Shown here: positions 30,719 to 40,627 of the stretch, one piece after another
Layout of the letters: each line of letters opens with the position of its first letter
Numbering within the stretch: the stretch's first letter is position 1
NCBI RefSeq assembly: GCF_017798205.1
Contig: NZ_CP060010.1
Location: forward strand, 1,550,001-1,614,000
Reading direction: 5' to 3'
Source: Cognatishimia activa
Lineage (GTDB): Bacteria > Pseudomonadota > Alphaproteobacteria > Rhodobacterales > Rhodobacteraceae
DNA: 64,000 nt
The notes under the pieces: model-generated
What the model was told of the DNA's origin: nothing
Seen by the model: the letters and a program-made list of their open reading frames with translations, nothing else
Database searches by the model: none
Translations under genes and position numbers: made by a program

Positions 30719-30781
30719 GGATCCGCTTTCTGTTGTTCCAAGTAAGCTCGATTCCTTACCATGTCGGAAGGGGGGATCAAG

Positions 30782-31633
30782 TTATCTTTGGCATTGCGCA
30801 CAATAGAAAGATGAGCGTCCAGACTGCGTGATTCTCAGAATCACCTTGTCGCAATCAGGCGTTTTACAGGGCTCACCTTCGCGCCCATAAACATCAAAGC
30901 TATGCTGAAAATATCCAAGTTCTCCATCGGCTTGGCGGAAATCACGCAGGCTGGAGCCACCCGCTTCGATGGCCTCTGACAGCACCTCACGAATGATTGG
31001 CACCAAAGCGGCGATCCGAGGCGCGGAAATTTTGTTGACGTGGCGTTTAGGAGAAATGCCTGCGCGGTAGAGTGCTTCGCAGACATAGATATTGCCGAGC
31101 CCTGCAACGATTTTCTGATCCAGTAGCGCGGATTTTATCGGTGTTTTCCGCGATTTCAGTTGGTCGACCAAGTAGGCTTCATTGAAATCATTACCCAAGG
31201 GTTCAGGACCAATATCGCAAAGCAGCTTGTGGGCATCACCTGTTGCAGTCTCCAGCAGATCCATCGCTCCAAAGCGGCGTGGGTCGTTGAAGGTGACCCG
31301 CGCGCCATTGTCCATGTCAAAGACCACGTGATCGTGTTTCTCTGCCTGCGGATGTTTGTGCACGAATTGTCCTAACGGGTCGCCGGAGACTGTCATGCGG
31401 CCTGACATTCCCAGATGCACAAGCAAAGTCTCTCCGCTGGCCAAGTCCATCAGAATGTATTTCGACCGACGCCTTAGCCCCAGAACCTTTTGCCCGGTCA
31501 GCCGCCCCACCATATTGTCCGGGAACGGCCAACGCAGGTCTGGGCGATTCACCGAGGCTTTTGCAATCACAGCCCCCGTCATCGCGGGTTCAAGCCCTCG
31601 GCGGACGGTTTCGACTTCGGGCAATTCAGGCAT
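30782..31633 (-). CDS. mutM: formamidopyrimidine-DNA glycosylase
   Basis: Removes 8-oxoguanine and formamidopyrimidines and nicks the strand. The 283 residues start [14 protein letters not shown], placing catalytic Pro2 and Glu3. A helix-two-turn-helix region ([22 protein letters not shown]) follows, and a C-terminal zinc finger (Cys pairs in CKTPDC and CAQC). ATG 31633 follows AAGGAG; the frame upstream is shadow. Divergent from ubiE. Confidence 0.97.
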   Translation of the reverse strand: MPELPEVETVRRGLEPAMTGAVIAKASVNRPDLRWPFPDNMVGRLTGQKVLGLRRRSKYILMDLASGETLLVHLGMSGRMTVSGDPLGQFVHKHPQAEKHDHVVFDMDNGARVTFNDPRRFGAMDLLETATGDAHKLLCDIGPEPLGNDFNEAYLVDQLKSRKTPIKSALLDQKIVAGLGNIYVCEALYRAGISPKRHVNKISAPRIAALVPIIREVLSEAIEAGGSSLRDFRQADGELGYFQHSFDVYGREGEPCKTPDCDKVILRITQSGRSSFYCAQCQR

Positions 31634-31771
31634 GGGATCCGCTCCTTCTTTGGCTCTTATTAGCGGCTCAGATAGAACAGGCAAAGCCCGCGTCCACCGA
31701 GCCAATAGATCGCATTGTAAGCGCGGCTTTGGCTCTATATGTAAGGCAGGGAATTTCTGAGGGGCCACGAC

Positions 31772-32524
31772 ATGAGCCAAGCTGACCAAACCACCACGCA
31801 TTTCGGGTTTGAAACCGTGCCAGAGGCCGAAAAGGCCGGGCGTGTGCAGGGCGTTTTTGGGTCTGTTGCCTCAAAATATGACATCATGAATGACGTCATG
31901 AGCATGGGCATCCACCGCATCTGGAAAGACGCGATGATGGATTGGCTCGCGCCACGCCCGGGGCAAAAGCTCTTGGATGTGGCGGGCGGCACAGGGGACA
32001 TTTCGTTCCGCTTTCTGGATCGCGCGGGGTCGGGCCATGCCACGGTTTGTGATTTGACCGAACCGATGCTGGTAGAGGGCCGCAAACGCGCCGAAGCGGA
32101 TCAGATGGCTGAGCAGCTCGACTGGGTTGTTGGCGATGCCATGGCGCTGCCGTTTGAGGACAACACCTTTGATGTCTACACGATCAGCTTTGGCATCAGG
32201 AATGTGACCCGACCTCAAGAGGCTTTGAATGAGGCCTACCGCGTGTTGAAACCCGGTGGCCGTCTGATGGTCCTGGAGTTCAGCCAGATCCCCAACGACA
32301 TGATGCAAAAGGCCTATGACTTGTATTCTTTCAATGTCATCCCGCGCATGGGGCAGGCCATCGCAAATGACCGCGACAGCTATCAATACCTTGTCGAGAG
32401 CATCCGCAAGTTCCCGGATCAGGACACCTTCCTTGCCATGCTACGCAAGGCCGGGTTTGAGAACGCGAAATACCGCAACCTGACCATGGGTATCGCGGCG
32501 CTGCATTCGGGTTGGAAACTCTAA
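31772..32524 (+). CDS. ubiE: ubiquinone/menaquinone C-methyltransferase
   Basis: SAM-dependent methyltransferase of ubiquinone synthesis. The 250 residues carry [22 protein letters not shown] motif [35 protein letters not shown] and the C-terminal [14 protein letters not shown]. Directly followed by ubiB with no gap, so the two ubiquinone genes form an operon. Confidence 0.97.
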   Translation: MSQADQTTTHFGFETVPEAEKAGRVQGVFGSVASKYDIMNDVMSMGIHRIWKDAMMDWLAPRPGQKLLDVAGGTGDISFRFLDRAGSGHATVCDLTEPMLVEGRKRAEADQMAEQLDWVVGDAMALPFEDNTFDVYTISFGIRNVTRPQEALNEAYRVLKPGGRLMVLEFSQIPNDMMQKAYDLYSFNVIPRMGQAIANDRDSYQYLVESIRKFPDQDTFLAMLRKAGFENAKYRNLTMGIAALHSGWKL

Positions 32525-34057
32525 GTGCGCGGACCTCACAATATCTGGCGTCTGATCCGTACAGGCGCAACGCTCGAACGCACGGGCGCAATGGGCGTGG
32601 TGCTCGAAGCATTTGAGGCCCCTAAACCACTGCGCATTCTTGCGCGGACCTTGGTCTGGCCGTTTCGCTGGATCGGCATCAAGGGTGATCCCAATATGCC
32701 GCCTGTCGTGCGCGCTCTGACCGCCTTGGGGCCGGCCTATATCAAATTCGGTCAGGTTCTTAGCACGCGTCCAGATGTGGTCGGCTCTGAAATGGCGACG
32801 CAATTGCGCGTTCTACAGGACCGTCTGCCACCGTTTTCCGTCGCTGAGGCCAAAGCAGCGATTGAATCAGAACTCGGCGTCGCGCCTGATGAGATTTTCT
32901 CTGAATTCTCAGAACCCGTTGCGGCGGCCTCGATCGCGCAGGTTCACAAAGCCAAACTCGCCGACACCGGCGAGGTCGTTGCAGTCAAAGTGCTGCGCCC
33001 GGGCATCGAGCGGGCCTTCCGCAAAGACGTGGACGCGTTCTATTTCGCAGCAGATTTCATCGAATTTGTCGCCCCGTTCTCTCGGCGTCTGCGCCCACAC
33101 GACGTCATCGAACATTTCGACGGCGTCGTCACCGGCGAACTGGACCTCCGCCTAGAAAGCGCATCGGCAAGCGAGTTTGCGGCGAATACCGTGAATGACT
33201 CAGGCTTCCAGGTCCCCACAATCAAATGGGACCATTCCGCCCGCCGTGTTATGACCATGAGCTGGGCCGAAGGCGCTGCCATGGGCGACAACGACGCCCT
33301 GCGCGCTGCAGGACAAGACCTGCACGCCCTTGGTGCACGCGTGCTGCAGCTTTTCCTCAGCCACGCGCTTCGCGACGGTTATTTCCACGCAGACATGCAT
33401 CAAGGCAATCTCAAGGTCGCGGCAAATGGCGACATCATCGCCTACGACTTTGGCATCATGGGCCACATCGACGAATACACCCGTCGGGTCTACGCCGAGA
33501 TCCTCTTTGGTTTCATCCAACGCGACTATAAACGCGTCGCCGAAGTCCATTTCGAGGCAGGCTACGTGCCCGCCGATCAAGACGTCGACGAATTCGCGCG
33601 CGCCCTGCGTGCCGTCGGCGAGCCGATCTTTGGCATGGACGCCACCCAGATTTCGATGGGGCGCCTGCTGAACTACCTCTTTGAAGTCACCGAACGCTTC
33701 GGCATGGAAACCCGCACCGAGCTGATCCTTCTGCAACGCACCATGGTTGTCGTCGAAGGCGTCGCCCGTTCGCTCGATCCAAGCGTCAACATCTGGGACG
33801 TCGCCAAACCGGTCGTCGGAGACTACATCCGCGACTCTGTAGGGCCAAAGGCTCTTGCTCGTGATCTTTGGAAAACGGCGCAGGTATTGTCACGTTTCGG
33901 CCCGCGCCTACCGGGTCTCGTCGAATCCGCACTGATCAAACAGATTTCCGAAGAACCAGAACCACGCCGTCGCATCTGGCCCATTGCAGCCGGCAGCATG
34001 GTGCTCGGCGCGGGCCTTGGTATCGGAGCCGTGTACCTCGCGGTGACTTTGCTCTAG
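32525..34057 (+). CDS. ubiB: ubiquinone biosynthesis ATPase/kinase-like protein UbiB
   Basis: A 510-residue ADCK/ABC1-family protein needed for ubiquinone production. The diagnostic KxGQ region is present (AYIKFGQVLSTRPD), as are GDYFHADMHQGNLKV-type catalytic-loop residues (YFHADMHQGNLKV) and the metal-binding YDFGIMG. The C terminus has a hydrophobic segment (AGSMVLGAGLGIGAVYLAVTLL) that anchors it in the inner membrane. The start is GTG 32525, immediately after the ubiE stop. Confidence 0.95.
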   Translation: MRGPHNIWRLIRTGATLERTGAMGVVLEAFEAPKPLRILARTLVWPFRWIGIKGDPNMPPVVRALTALGPAYIKFGQVLSTRPDVVGSEMATQLRVLQDRLPPFSVAEAKAAIESELGVAPDEIFSEFSEPVAAASIAQVHKAKLADTGEVVAVKVLRPGIERAFRKDVDAFYFAADFIEFVAPFSRRLRPHDVIEHFDGVVTGELDLRLESASASEFAANTVNDSGFQVPTIKWDHSARRVMTMSWAEGAAMGDNDALRAAGQDLHALGARVLQLFLSHALRDGYFHADMHQGNLKVAANGDIIAYDFGIMGHIDEYTRRVYAEILFGFIQRDYKRVAEVHFEAGYVPADQDVDEFARALRAVGEPIFGMDATQISMGRLLNYLFEVTERFGMETRTELILLQRTMVVVEGVARSLDPSVNIWDVAKPVVGDYIRDSVGPKALARDLWKTAQVLSRFGPRLPGLVESALIKQISEEPEPRRRIWPIAAGSMVLGAGLGIGAVYLAVTLL

Positions 34058-34115
34058 CGGCGGGTCAACCAGTCCGCCCTTGGCAACACCGCGTGCCCGC
34101 CGCACTGCACGGCCG

Positions 34116-34141
34116 GTTTCATCTTGCCAAAAATACTCAAA
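34116..34141 (-). repeat. dispersed convergent-intergenic motif, copy B
   Basis: On the plus strand GTTTCATCTTGCC then AAAAATACTCAAA. Same motif as at 9704, 40604 and 51354. It lies between convergent ubiB and dapA, close to the dapA terminator. Confidence 0.75.
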
Positions 34142-34156
34142 TCCAAGCCGCCCAAC

Positions 34157-34190
34157 AAAAAGCCCCGACCAATGGCCGGGGCGTTTTTTG
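34157..34190 (-). terminator. terminator between ubiB and dapA
   Basis: GCCCCGACC / GGCCGGGGC around AAT (34162-34182, one mismatch), with a T run on the plus side (GTTTTTTG) and TTTTTGTT on the minus side, so it can serve both convergent genes. Confidence 0.88.
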
Positions 34191-34205
34191 CAAAAAGAAA
34201 TCAGA

Positions 34206-35081
34206 TCAGTTGATCAGCCCCGCATGACGCATGGCCGCATCAATCTGCGCCTTGGTGCTGTCCAGCAACCCTGTCAGCGGAGAGCGCACCTCATCCGAGC
34301 ACAGGCCCAGCTGAGACATGCCGTATTTTGCACCAACAAGACCGGGCTCTACAAAGATCGCACGATGCAGAGGCATCAAGCGGTCCTGAAGTTCCAGCGC
34401 CTTGCCATAGTCACCAGCCAGAGTGGCCTCTTGGAACTCTGCACAAAGACGTGGCGCGACATTGGCCGTCACAGAGATACAGCCCACACCACCATGTGCG
34501 TTGAAGCCAAGCGCCGAGCCATCTTCGCCAGAGAGTTGAATGAAGTCCGCACCGCAGGTCTCGCGTTGGTCGCTCACGCGGGCAACGTCTCCGGTGGCGT
34601 CTTTCACGCCGACAATCCGAGGCAGTTTCGCAAGCTCACCCATGGTCTCAGGCGTCATGTCGATGATCGAGCGGCCTGGAATATTGTAGATCACGATCGG
34701 CAGATCGCAGCAGTCATGCAGCTCGCGGTAATGCGCCAGCAAGCCCCGTTGCGTCGGCTTGTTGTAGTATGGCGTCACAACGAGGCCCGCATCCGCGCCG
34801 GCTTTCTCGGCGAATTGCATGAAACGCACGGCTTCGACGGTGTTGTTGGACCCGGCCCCCGCGATCACAGGAATACGACCCGCCACTACTTTGACGACCT
34901 CTTCGATCACGGTCTCATGCTCTTCATGGGTCAAAGTCGGGCTTTCACCCGTTGTCCCAACCGGAACCAAACCATGAGAGCCTTCGCTGATATGCCACTC
35001 GACCAGCTTCTTGAGCGTATCCAAATCCAGCTCGCCGTTCTTGAACGGCGTGATGAGTGCAGGCATAGACCCTTTGAACAT
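34206..35081 (-). CDS. dapA: 4-hydroxy-tetrahydrodipicolinate synthase
   Basis: Condenses pyruvate with aspartate semialdehyde, the first committed step of lysine and diaminopimelate synthesis. The 291-residue TIM barrel shows GTTGESPTL (Thr43-Thr44), [10 protein letters not shown], the tyrosine in VIYNIPGRS and the Schiff-base lysine in [10 protein letters not shown]. Single gene facing ubiB, with the lytic transglycosylase gene starting divergently 186 bases away. Confidence 0.95.
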   Translation of the reverse strand: MFKGSMPALITPFKNGELDLDTLKKLVEWHISEGSHGLVPVGTTGESPTLTHEEHETVIEEVVKVVAGRIPVIAGAGSNNTVEAVRFMQFAEKAGADAGLVVTPYYNKPTQRGLLAHYRELHDCCDLPIVIYNIPGRSIIDMTPETMGELAKLPRIVGVKDATGDVARVSDQRETCGADFIQLSGEDGSALGFNAHGGVGCISVTANVAPRLCAEFQEATLAGDYGKALELQDRLMPLHRAIFVEPGLVGAKYGMSQLGLCSDEVRSPLTGLLDSTKAQIDAAMRHAGLIN

Positions 35082-35267
35082 AACACGCTCCTTTGTTGTG
35101 CGATCTGGGCAGGACGCCCAAGTGACAGGCCGGAAGTCGCCGACCCAGGTTGAATTTCGCGCGGACCCTAGCCGGAAGTGGCGAGGTTGCCAAGTTACTC
35201 ATTGGACCATGAGCAATCCGCATCTATGTTTGTCCTATAACCCGCAGCGAGGTGGAAAACGCAAGAG

Positions 35268-37211
35268 ATGATGCAGCGGATTTGGGCAGTATTTTTGGTT
35301 TTCATCGTCAGCAGTGCAGCTTGGGCACAGCAGGCGGTGGATATTTCGCCCGTGATGCGGGCCATCCAGTCTCAAAACTGGAGCGAAGCTGCGCGCCTAT
35401 CTCGCAGCTATGGCCCCGTGGTCCAGGATATCGCCGAATGGCACCGTTTGCGCGCGGGTGAAGGGACGTGGCGCGATGCACAGAGTTTCCTGCGCCGTAA
35501 TGGGGATTGGCCAGGGTTGCCCTTGTTGCGTCGTAAACAGGAACCGAACTTTGCCGATGCGCCCGCCGATGCGATCTATCAGGTCTTTGCCGAAACCGGA
35601 GCGCAAACCGCTGAAGGCGCGCTTCTTTTGGCTGATGCGTTTAAGTCGCGGGGTTTACGCGACGAAGCCAATGCGACGATCACGCAAGCTTGGCTCGAGC
35701 GCGCCATGAGCGACGAGGAACATGCAGCCTATCTGGCGCGGTATGGAGACGTCCTGAAATCCCGTCATGTGGACCGCCTTGATGCGATGCTTTGGAATGG
35801 CTGGCGGGAAAATTCTCAGCGCATGTATCAGCTTGTACCAGATGGTTGGCGCAAGCTGGGTGCCGCGCGGCTTGCGCTGCGCGAGGACCGTACGGGCGTG
35901 GACGTATTGATCAACGCGGTGCCCTCAAGCCTCACCGATGATCCCGGGTTGGCCTATGAACGGTTTCTGTGGCGCATGCGCAAAGACCGAGACGCAGAAG
36001 CCGCCGCATTGATCCTTTCGCGGAGCGAGGCGAGAACCTTGGGCAATCCCGAGGCCTGGGCCAAGCGGCGTCTCGCGCTTGCGCGGTCGGAAATGCGGGA
36101 AGGTCGCGCTGCGCAGGCCTATAAAATAGCGGCGCAGCATGGGTTGATTGACGGCAGCGACTTCGCACAACTTGAATGGCTCGCGGGGTATATCGCCCTG
36201 AGGTATCTCGACGAACACTGGCTCGCGCTTCAGCATTTCGTCTTCTTTGAACAGGCCGTGCAGACCCCGATTTCCCTTGGTCGCGCGGGGTATTGGATTG
36301 GCCGTGCCTATGAGGCCATGGGCGATCAAGCTGCGGCGCAACGGGCCTATGCCGGAGGCGGAGCCTATCAAACTACATTCTATGGGCTTTTGGCGGCCGA
36401 AAAGGCGGGACTGCCGGTCGATCAATCCCTGTCTGGTCAATCTAATATCCCGAATTGGCGTGGTGCGGCCTTCGCGCGCTCGACGGTGCACGAGGCGGCG
36501 ATGATGTTCTTGGCATCCGGCGAAGGCCCGCTTGCCGAAAGGTTTTGGCTGCATCTGGCTGAAACACAGGATGTCCTCGGAATGGCGCAGTTGGGCGCGA
36601 TGGCGATTGAATTGAATGACCCTCATATCGCGGTGAAGCTTGGTAAGTATTTCGCCAGCCAAGGCATAGAGATCCACGCGCCCTATTACCCGCTGCACCC
36701 TCTGGCCAATCGCACGGATCTTCCTGTTCCAAAAGAGCTGGCCCTCGCCATCGCTCGCCGCGAAAGCGAGTTTGATCCTTCAGTTGTCTCTCACGCAAAT
36801 GCCTATGGGTTGATGCAGATCTTGCCAGGTACAGCAAAGCTCGTCGCGGGAGCGTTGGGCGTGGGGTATTCCCGGTCCAAGCTGCTGAGCGATCCCGCCT
36901 ATAACGTGACCCTAGGGACGGCCTATTTGGATGGGCTTAGCGAGGAATTTCAGGGGAATGTGATTATGATGGCCGCGGGCTATAATGCGGGACCACGTCG
37001 GCCCGAGGCCTGGATGGCGCGGCTCGGTGACCCTCGCCGCGCGGGCGGTCCTGATATGATCGACTGGATTGAACATATCCCGTTCACAGAGACGCGGAAC
37101 TATGTGATGCGCGTGTCCGAAAGCTTGCCGATCTATCGCGCTCGATTGGGGAAGGATCCCCTGCCGATCCCTTTTTCTGAGGAAATCCGTGGGAGCACTT
37201 TGGCGAATTAA
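35268..37211 (+). CDS. soluble lytic murein transglycosylase
   Basis: A 647-residue periplasmic enzyme that cleaves peptidoglycan to 1,6-anhydromuropeptides. A signal peptide (residues 1-21, ending AWAQ) leads into a long alpha-superhelical Slt70-type domain (about 25-470). The C-terminal SLT domain follows, with catalytic Glu in AIARRESEFDPSVVS, then GLMQILPGTAK, LGTAYLDGL and AAGYNAGPRRPEAW. Two ATG codons abut at 35268; the first is used. Its last bases overlap the convergent transporter gene by four. Confidence 0.94.
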   Translation: MMQRIWAVFLVFIVSSAAWAQQAVDISPVMRAIQSQNWSEAARLSRSYGPVVQDIAEWHRLRAGEGTWRDAQSFLRRNGDWPGLPLLRRKQEPNFADAPADAIYQVFAETGAQTAEGALLLADAFKSRGLRDEANATITQAWLERAMSDEEHAAYLARYGDVLKSRHVDRLDAMLWNGWRENSQRMYQLVPDGWRKLGAARLALREDRTGVDVLINAVPSSLTDDPGLAYERFLWRMRKDRDAEAAALILSRSEARTLGNPEAWAKRRLALARSEMREGRAAQAYKIAAQHGLIDGSDFAQLEWLAGYIALRYLDEHWLALQHFVFFEQAVQTPISLGRAGYWIGRAYEAMGDQAAAQRAYAGGGAYQTTFYGLLAAEKAGLPVDQSLSGQSNIPNWRGAAFARSTVHEAAMMFLASGEGPLAERFWLHLAETQDVLGMAQLGAMAIELNDPHIAVKLGKYFASQGIEIHAPYYPLHPLANRTDLPVPKELALAIARRESEFDPSVVSHANAYGLMQILPGTAKLVAGALGVGYSRSKLLSDPAYNVTLGTAYLDGLSEEFQGNVIMMAAGYNAGPRRPEAWMARLGDPRRAGGPDMIDWIEHIPFTETRNYVMRVSESLPIYRARLGKDPLPIPFSEEIRGSTLAN

Positions 37212-37948
37212 GCCAGCGACTGAACGAGGATCATGATCCCCGAGAGCAGCAAGAGTGTTAGCACCGCGCGTTTGAACCCTTTGGCTGTAACGCGACCAAA
37301 CATCCAGACGCCTGCGAGGGCTCCGAGGATCACAATCGGCATCGAGACCAGTGACAGGCGCAGGACCTCGGATGTCAGTTGCCCAAAGGCGAGCATCGAC
37401 ACCGTAGACAGCGCCAAGATCGCAAGGTTGTAGGGCTGATAGCGCGCGCGTTGTTCGGCGGGAGGCAGGCCTCGCATCTGATACCACACGACTGGCAGGG
37501 CTCCGGACAGGCCAGCAAGCCCTCCGAGAATGCCACCGAGAAAGCCAATGATGCGATCCCAGATCAGCCCTGAGACGCGGATTTGCGGCACCGAGCGCCG
37601 CGCCATGAATTGCCAAAGCGTATAGGCGATCAGGAAAACACCCACGATCAGTTTGACCCGCTCTGGCGCGCCGTAGGCAACGAGCGCTGTGCCAATAGGA
37701 ATGCCGAGAATACCCGCCCAGATCAACGGCCAGGCCTTGGGCCAGGAGATATGTTTCGCCAGTTTCGCAAGCCCCGTCAGCTGCCCTGCGGTGGCGCTGA
37801 GAACGACCAATGGCGGAACCAGATAAGCCGGGAGCGCTGCGAACCAGATGCCTGACACCACAAGCGCAAAGCCAAACCCCGCAAAGCCGCTGATAAAGCC
37901 ACCCACAAACGCGCCAAGACCGACTGTTATGAGGATCATTGGGTCCAT
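37208..37948 (-). CDS. TauE/SafE-family membrane transporter
   Basis: A 246-residue inner-membrane protein with about eight helices. GAFVGGFISGFAGFGFALVVSG near the start and a second similar glycine-rich repeat in the middle (GGILGGLAGLSGALPVVWYQM) are the twin motifs of the TauE/SafE anion exporter family, associated with sulfite, sulfonate or other small anions. Substrate unknown. It starts 3 bases after the DMT transporter stop, so the two transporter genes and mnmD form a minus-strand run. Confidence 0.85.
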   Translation of the reverse strand: MDPMILITVGLGAFVGGFISGFAGFGFALVVSGIWFAALPAYLVPPLVVLSATAGQLTGLAKLAKHISWPKAWPLIWAGILGIPIGTALVAYGAPERVKLIVGVFLIAYTLWQFMARRSVPQIRVSGLIWDRIIGFLGGILGGLAGLSGALPVVWYQMRGLPPAEQRARYQPYNLAILALSTVSMLAFGQLTSEVLRLSLVSMPIVILGALAGVWMFGRVTAKGFKRAVLTLLLLSGIMILVQSLA

Positions 37949-37951
37949 GGA

Positions 37952-38818
37952 TTAGTCCGACGACACCCGTTCGCGCCACAGGGTAAACAACCCCGCGCCC
38001 ACGACAATCGCCGCACCTACGGCGACGTTGATGCGCAGCGTTTCCCCGAATGCGAGGATCCCGAGTGAGGCCGCAAAGGGCAGTTGTAAATAGGCAAAAG
38101 GCTGCACAGCGCTGGCCTCTGCCACCTCATAGGTCTTGATCAACAGCCAATGTCCAAAGACACCGCTGCAACAGAGGATCGCCATCCAGATCAAATGTGT
38201 GCCCGTCATGACTTCCCAGTGAAACACGCCAATCGCCGTCATCACGACGCAGCCCACAACGCCTGTATAGAAAAAGCTCGTCATCGCATCGTCTTCGCGC
38301 GCGACATACCGCGTCGCCAATCCATAAACCGCGAACATGGCAGCCCCCAGCAAAGGCACCGTGGCAAGTGGAGAGAATACACCCACGCCGGGTTGCAGAA
38401 TGATGAGAACGCCCACGAGGCCCGCGCCAATCGCCGCCCATCTGCGCCAGCCGACCTTTTCGCCCAGAATTGGACCAGACAGGGCGGCGATCATCAGAGG
38501 ATAGCAGACAAAGATCGCATGGGTCTCGGTGAGGCCGAGCAGGGTAAAGGCCAAGACGGTCACGATAATCTCGGCGGCCAAAAGCGCGCCGCGAAAGATC
38601 TGCATCAGGGGGAACTTCGTGCGGGCCATCTTGCGGATACCCGCTGCGCGCTGAGCCAACACCAGAACGAAGGCGGCAAAGAACCAATAGCGGATCATGA
38701 TCACGAGAAAGAGGTTGTATTCTTCCGCCAGAAACCGCGAAATCCCGTCCTGCATGGCAAAGACGAAGGTCGTCAAGCACATGAGAAGGATACCAAGACG
38801 GTTGGACGCTTGCGCCAT
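37952..38818 (-). CDS. DMT-superfamily (EamA) transporter
   Basis: A 288-residue protein of ten predicted transmembrane helices arranged as two EamA repeats (about 10-140 and 150-285). GISRFLAEEYNLFLVIMIRYWFF and PFAYLQLPFAASLGILAFGE are typical blocks. Probably a drug/metabolite exporter; no substrate can be named. It lies 3 bases after the mnmD stop, so cotranscription is likely. Confidence 0.87.
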   Translation of the reverse strand: MAQASNRLGILLMCLTTFVFAMQDGISRFLAEEYNLFLVIMIRYWFFAAFVLVLAQRAAGIRKMARTKFPLMQIFRGALLAAEIIVTVLAFTLLGLTETHAIFVCYPLMIAALSGPILGEKVGWRRWAAIGAGLVGVLIILQPGVGVFSPLATVPLLGAAMFAVYGLATRYVAREDDAMTSFFYTGVVGCVVMTAIGVFHWEVMTGTHLIWMAILCCSGVFGHWLLIKTYEVAEASAVQPFAYLQLPFAASLGILAFGETLRINVAVGAAIVVGAGLFTLWRERVSSD

Positions 38819-38821
38819 GGT

Positions 38822-39493
38822 TTATCCTTTCACGCCGACGGTCATATGCCGCTTACGCCCGAACCCCGGAACGCGCTCGATGGCAAAGCCTGCATCTTCA
38901 AGCCCCCGTCGCACAAAACCCGCCGCAGTATAGGTCGCGCAGGTTCCGCCCGTTTTTGTGTGATCCCCGACAGTTTGCATCAGGTCCGCATCCCAAAGTT
39001 CTGGATTCTTGGCAGGCGAAAACCCGTCTAAAAACCACGCATCCGCCTGCCAATCTTGCTGCGCCAAGGTCTCGCGCGCATCACCCAGGATCACGCGTGC
39101 CTCAATCCCATCGAGCGTCGCAAGCGTCGGATCCTTTTCCCAAGCTGCAGAGAGCCGCGCGGCAAAGGGCGCGAGCTCGGGAAAGGCCTCATGCGCGCGG
39201 CGCATCTCTGTTGCGCTCATTGGAAAGGCTTCAAAGCTTGTGAAGCTTAGCGGTGTCTCCATGCCCGAGGCTTCCCACGCTTGCCAGACCGCCAAGAGGT
39301 TCAAGCCAGAGCCGAAACCCAACTCGGCAATATGAAACCCCTCAACAAACCGTGCGGGCAGATCATTGCCATCCAGAAACACATGGCGCGTTTCATTCAA
39401 CCCGTTTTCCAAACTGAAATAGGGATCATCAAACCGCGTCGACACGGGGATCGTGCCATCGCGCCAGATCAGCTCTGCACTCTGGTTGCTCAT
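38822..39493 (-). CDS. mnmD: tRNA (mnm5s2U34)-methyltransferase MnmD
   Basis: A 223-residue SAM methyltransferase that converts nm5s2U to mnm5s2U at the wobble base. AELGFGSGLNLLAVWQ is the SAM-binding motif and AWFLDGFSPAKNPELW the signature shared with the N-terminal half of MnmC. ATG 39493 (MSNQSAELIWRDG) fits the family start; the longer frame to 39565 would overlap the divergent start. The C-terminal oxidase half of MnmC is absent here, and a separate FAD protein is encoded divergently. Confidence 0.9.
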   Translation of the reverse strand: MSNQSAELIWRDGTIPVSTRFDDPYFSLENGLNETRHVFLDGNDLPARFVEGFHIAELGFGSGLNLLAVWQAWEASGMETPLSFTSFEAFPMSATEMRRAHEAFPELAPFAARLSAAWEKDPTLATLDGIEARVILGDARETLAQQDWQADAWFLDGFSPAKNPELWDADLMQTVGDHTKTGGTCATYTAAGFVRRGLEDAGFAIERVPGFGRKRHMTVGVKG

Positions 39494-39564
39494 TGCGGAT
39501 TGCCTTAAAGAGAGGGACGCGTGGTCCGACACGCAACTGTGACGCAGCTTGGGGTGATTTGGCA

Positions 39565-40599
39565 ATGGTGGATGTAACGGTCTATGGGGCTGGGATCTTT
39601 GGGCTTTCAGTCGCCTGGTCCTGTGTCAAACTAGGTGCCAAGGTGCAAGTGATCGATCCGAACGTCGTCGCTGCTGGCTCCTCTGGTGGTATTGTCGGCG
39701 CGCTGGCGCCTCACACGCCCGAGAATTGGAACGACAAGAAAGAGTTCCAGTTTCAAAGCCTTATCATGGCAGAGGACTATTGGGCTGACATCGCCGAGGT
39801 GAGTGGACAGTCCCCAGGCTACGCAAGATCAGGACGTCTACAACCCATCGCCGATCAGCGTGCTCACGATCTGGCGCTCAAGCGCCAACAAGGGGCGGCA
39901 GAACTCTGGCGCGGCAAGGCCATTTGGGAGATCAAACTTGCGGCCGATTTCGAAGATTGGTGCCCCCTAAGCCCCACAGACTTTGTCATTCTCGACACGC
40001 TCTCAGCCCGCATTCACCCGCGTCAGGCCTGCGAGGCTCTTGCTGCGGCACTTAGGGCCAAAGGCGTGGAGATCTCGCCGGATGGTGCGCCCAAGGGCCA
40101 TATCGTCTGGGCAACGGGCTGGCGTGGGCTTCTCGAGCTTTCAGAGGAAACCGAACGCCCAATCGGCAATGGAGTCAAAGGGCAAGCGATCTTGCTAGAG
40201 CTCGATCGTGCGGATCTGCCTCAGCTCTTTGCCGATGCACTGCATGTGATCCCTCATGCGGATGGGACAGTTGCGATCGGCTCGACCTCCGAGCGTGACT
40301 TTGAGGATCCAAACGCAACAGACGCGCAGTTGGAAGAGATCTATCAGCGCGTGATAACCGCAGTGCCCGCTCTAAGAAATGCACCTATCCTCGCGCGCTG
40401 GGCCGGCGTGCGCCCGCGTGCAAAAAGCCGAGCGCCCATGCTCGGGAACCATCCCACGCGCGCGGGTGACTTCATCGCCAACGGTGGCTTTAAAATCGGC
40501 TTTGGTATGGCACCAAAAGCAGGCGAGGTAATGGCGGATCTGATCCTGGAAAACCGCGACGAGATTCCAGAAGGCTTCCGCCCTGAAGCCTCACTCTGA
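39565..40599 (+). CDS. FAD-dependent oxidoreductase (possible MnmC2-like partner)
   Basis: A 344-residue DAO-family flavoprotein. The Rossmann fingerprint VYGAGIFGLSVAWSCVKLGA is followed by Asp of the FAD-ribose site (VIDPN). SSGGIVGALAPHTPENWND, ARWAGVRPRAKSRAPMLG and GGFKIGFGMAPKAGEVMADLI are the C-terminal FAD contacts. It is divergent from mnmD by 71 bases. In MnmC the FAD domain removes the carboxymethyl group from cmnm5U34, so this may be the separated oxidase half (inference); a glycine-oxidase-type role is the alternative. Confidence 0.78.
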   Translation: MVDVTVYGAGIFGLSVAWSCVKLGAKVQVIDPNVVAAGSSGGIVGALAPHTPENWNDKKEFQFQSLIMAEDYWADIAEVSGQSPGYARSGRLQPIADQRAHDLALKRQQGAAELWRGKAIWEIKLAADFEDWCPLSPTDFVILDTLSARIHPRQACEALAAALRAKGVEISPDGAPKGHIVWATGWRGLLELSEETERPIGNGVKGQAILLELDRADLPQLFADALHVIPHADGTVAIGSTSERDFEDPNATDAQLEEIYQRVITAVPALRNAPILARWAGVRPRAKSRAPMLGNHPTRAGDFIANGGFKIGFGMAPKAGEVMADLILENRDEIPEGFRPEASL

Positions 40600-40603
40600 C
40601 CTA

Positions 40604-40627
40604 TTCATCTTGCCAAAAATACTCAAA
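40604..40627 (-). repeat. dispersed convergent-intergenic motif, copy C
   Basis: On the plus strand TTCATCTTGCC then AAAAATACTCAAA. It fills nearly the whole gap between the convergent FAD oxidoreductase and FMN reductase genes and directly touches the latter's stop codon. Confidence 0.75.

Noticed and set aside
34080-35153. Plus-strand open frame of 357 codons opposite dapA
   Set aside because: Covers dapA in antisense and runs through a terminator and a repeat.
36912-37979. Minus-strand 355-codon frame over the slt end and TauE gene
   Set aside because: Out of frame with the membrane protein, Arg/Ser/Pro-rich and without hydrophobic segments.
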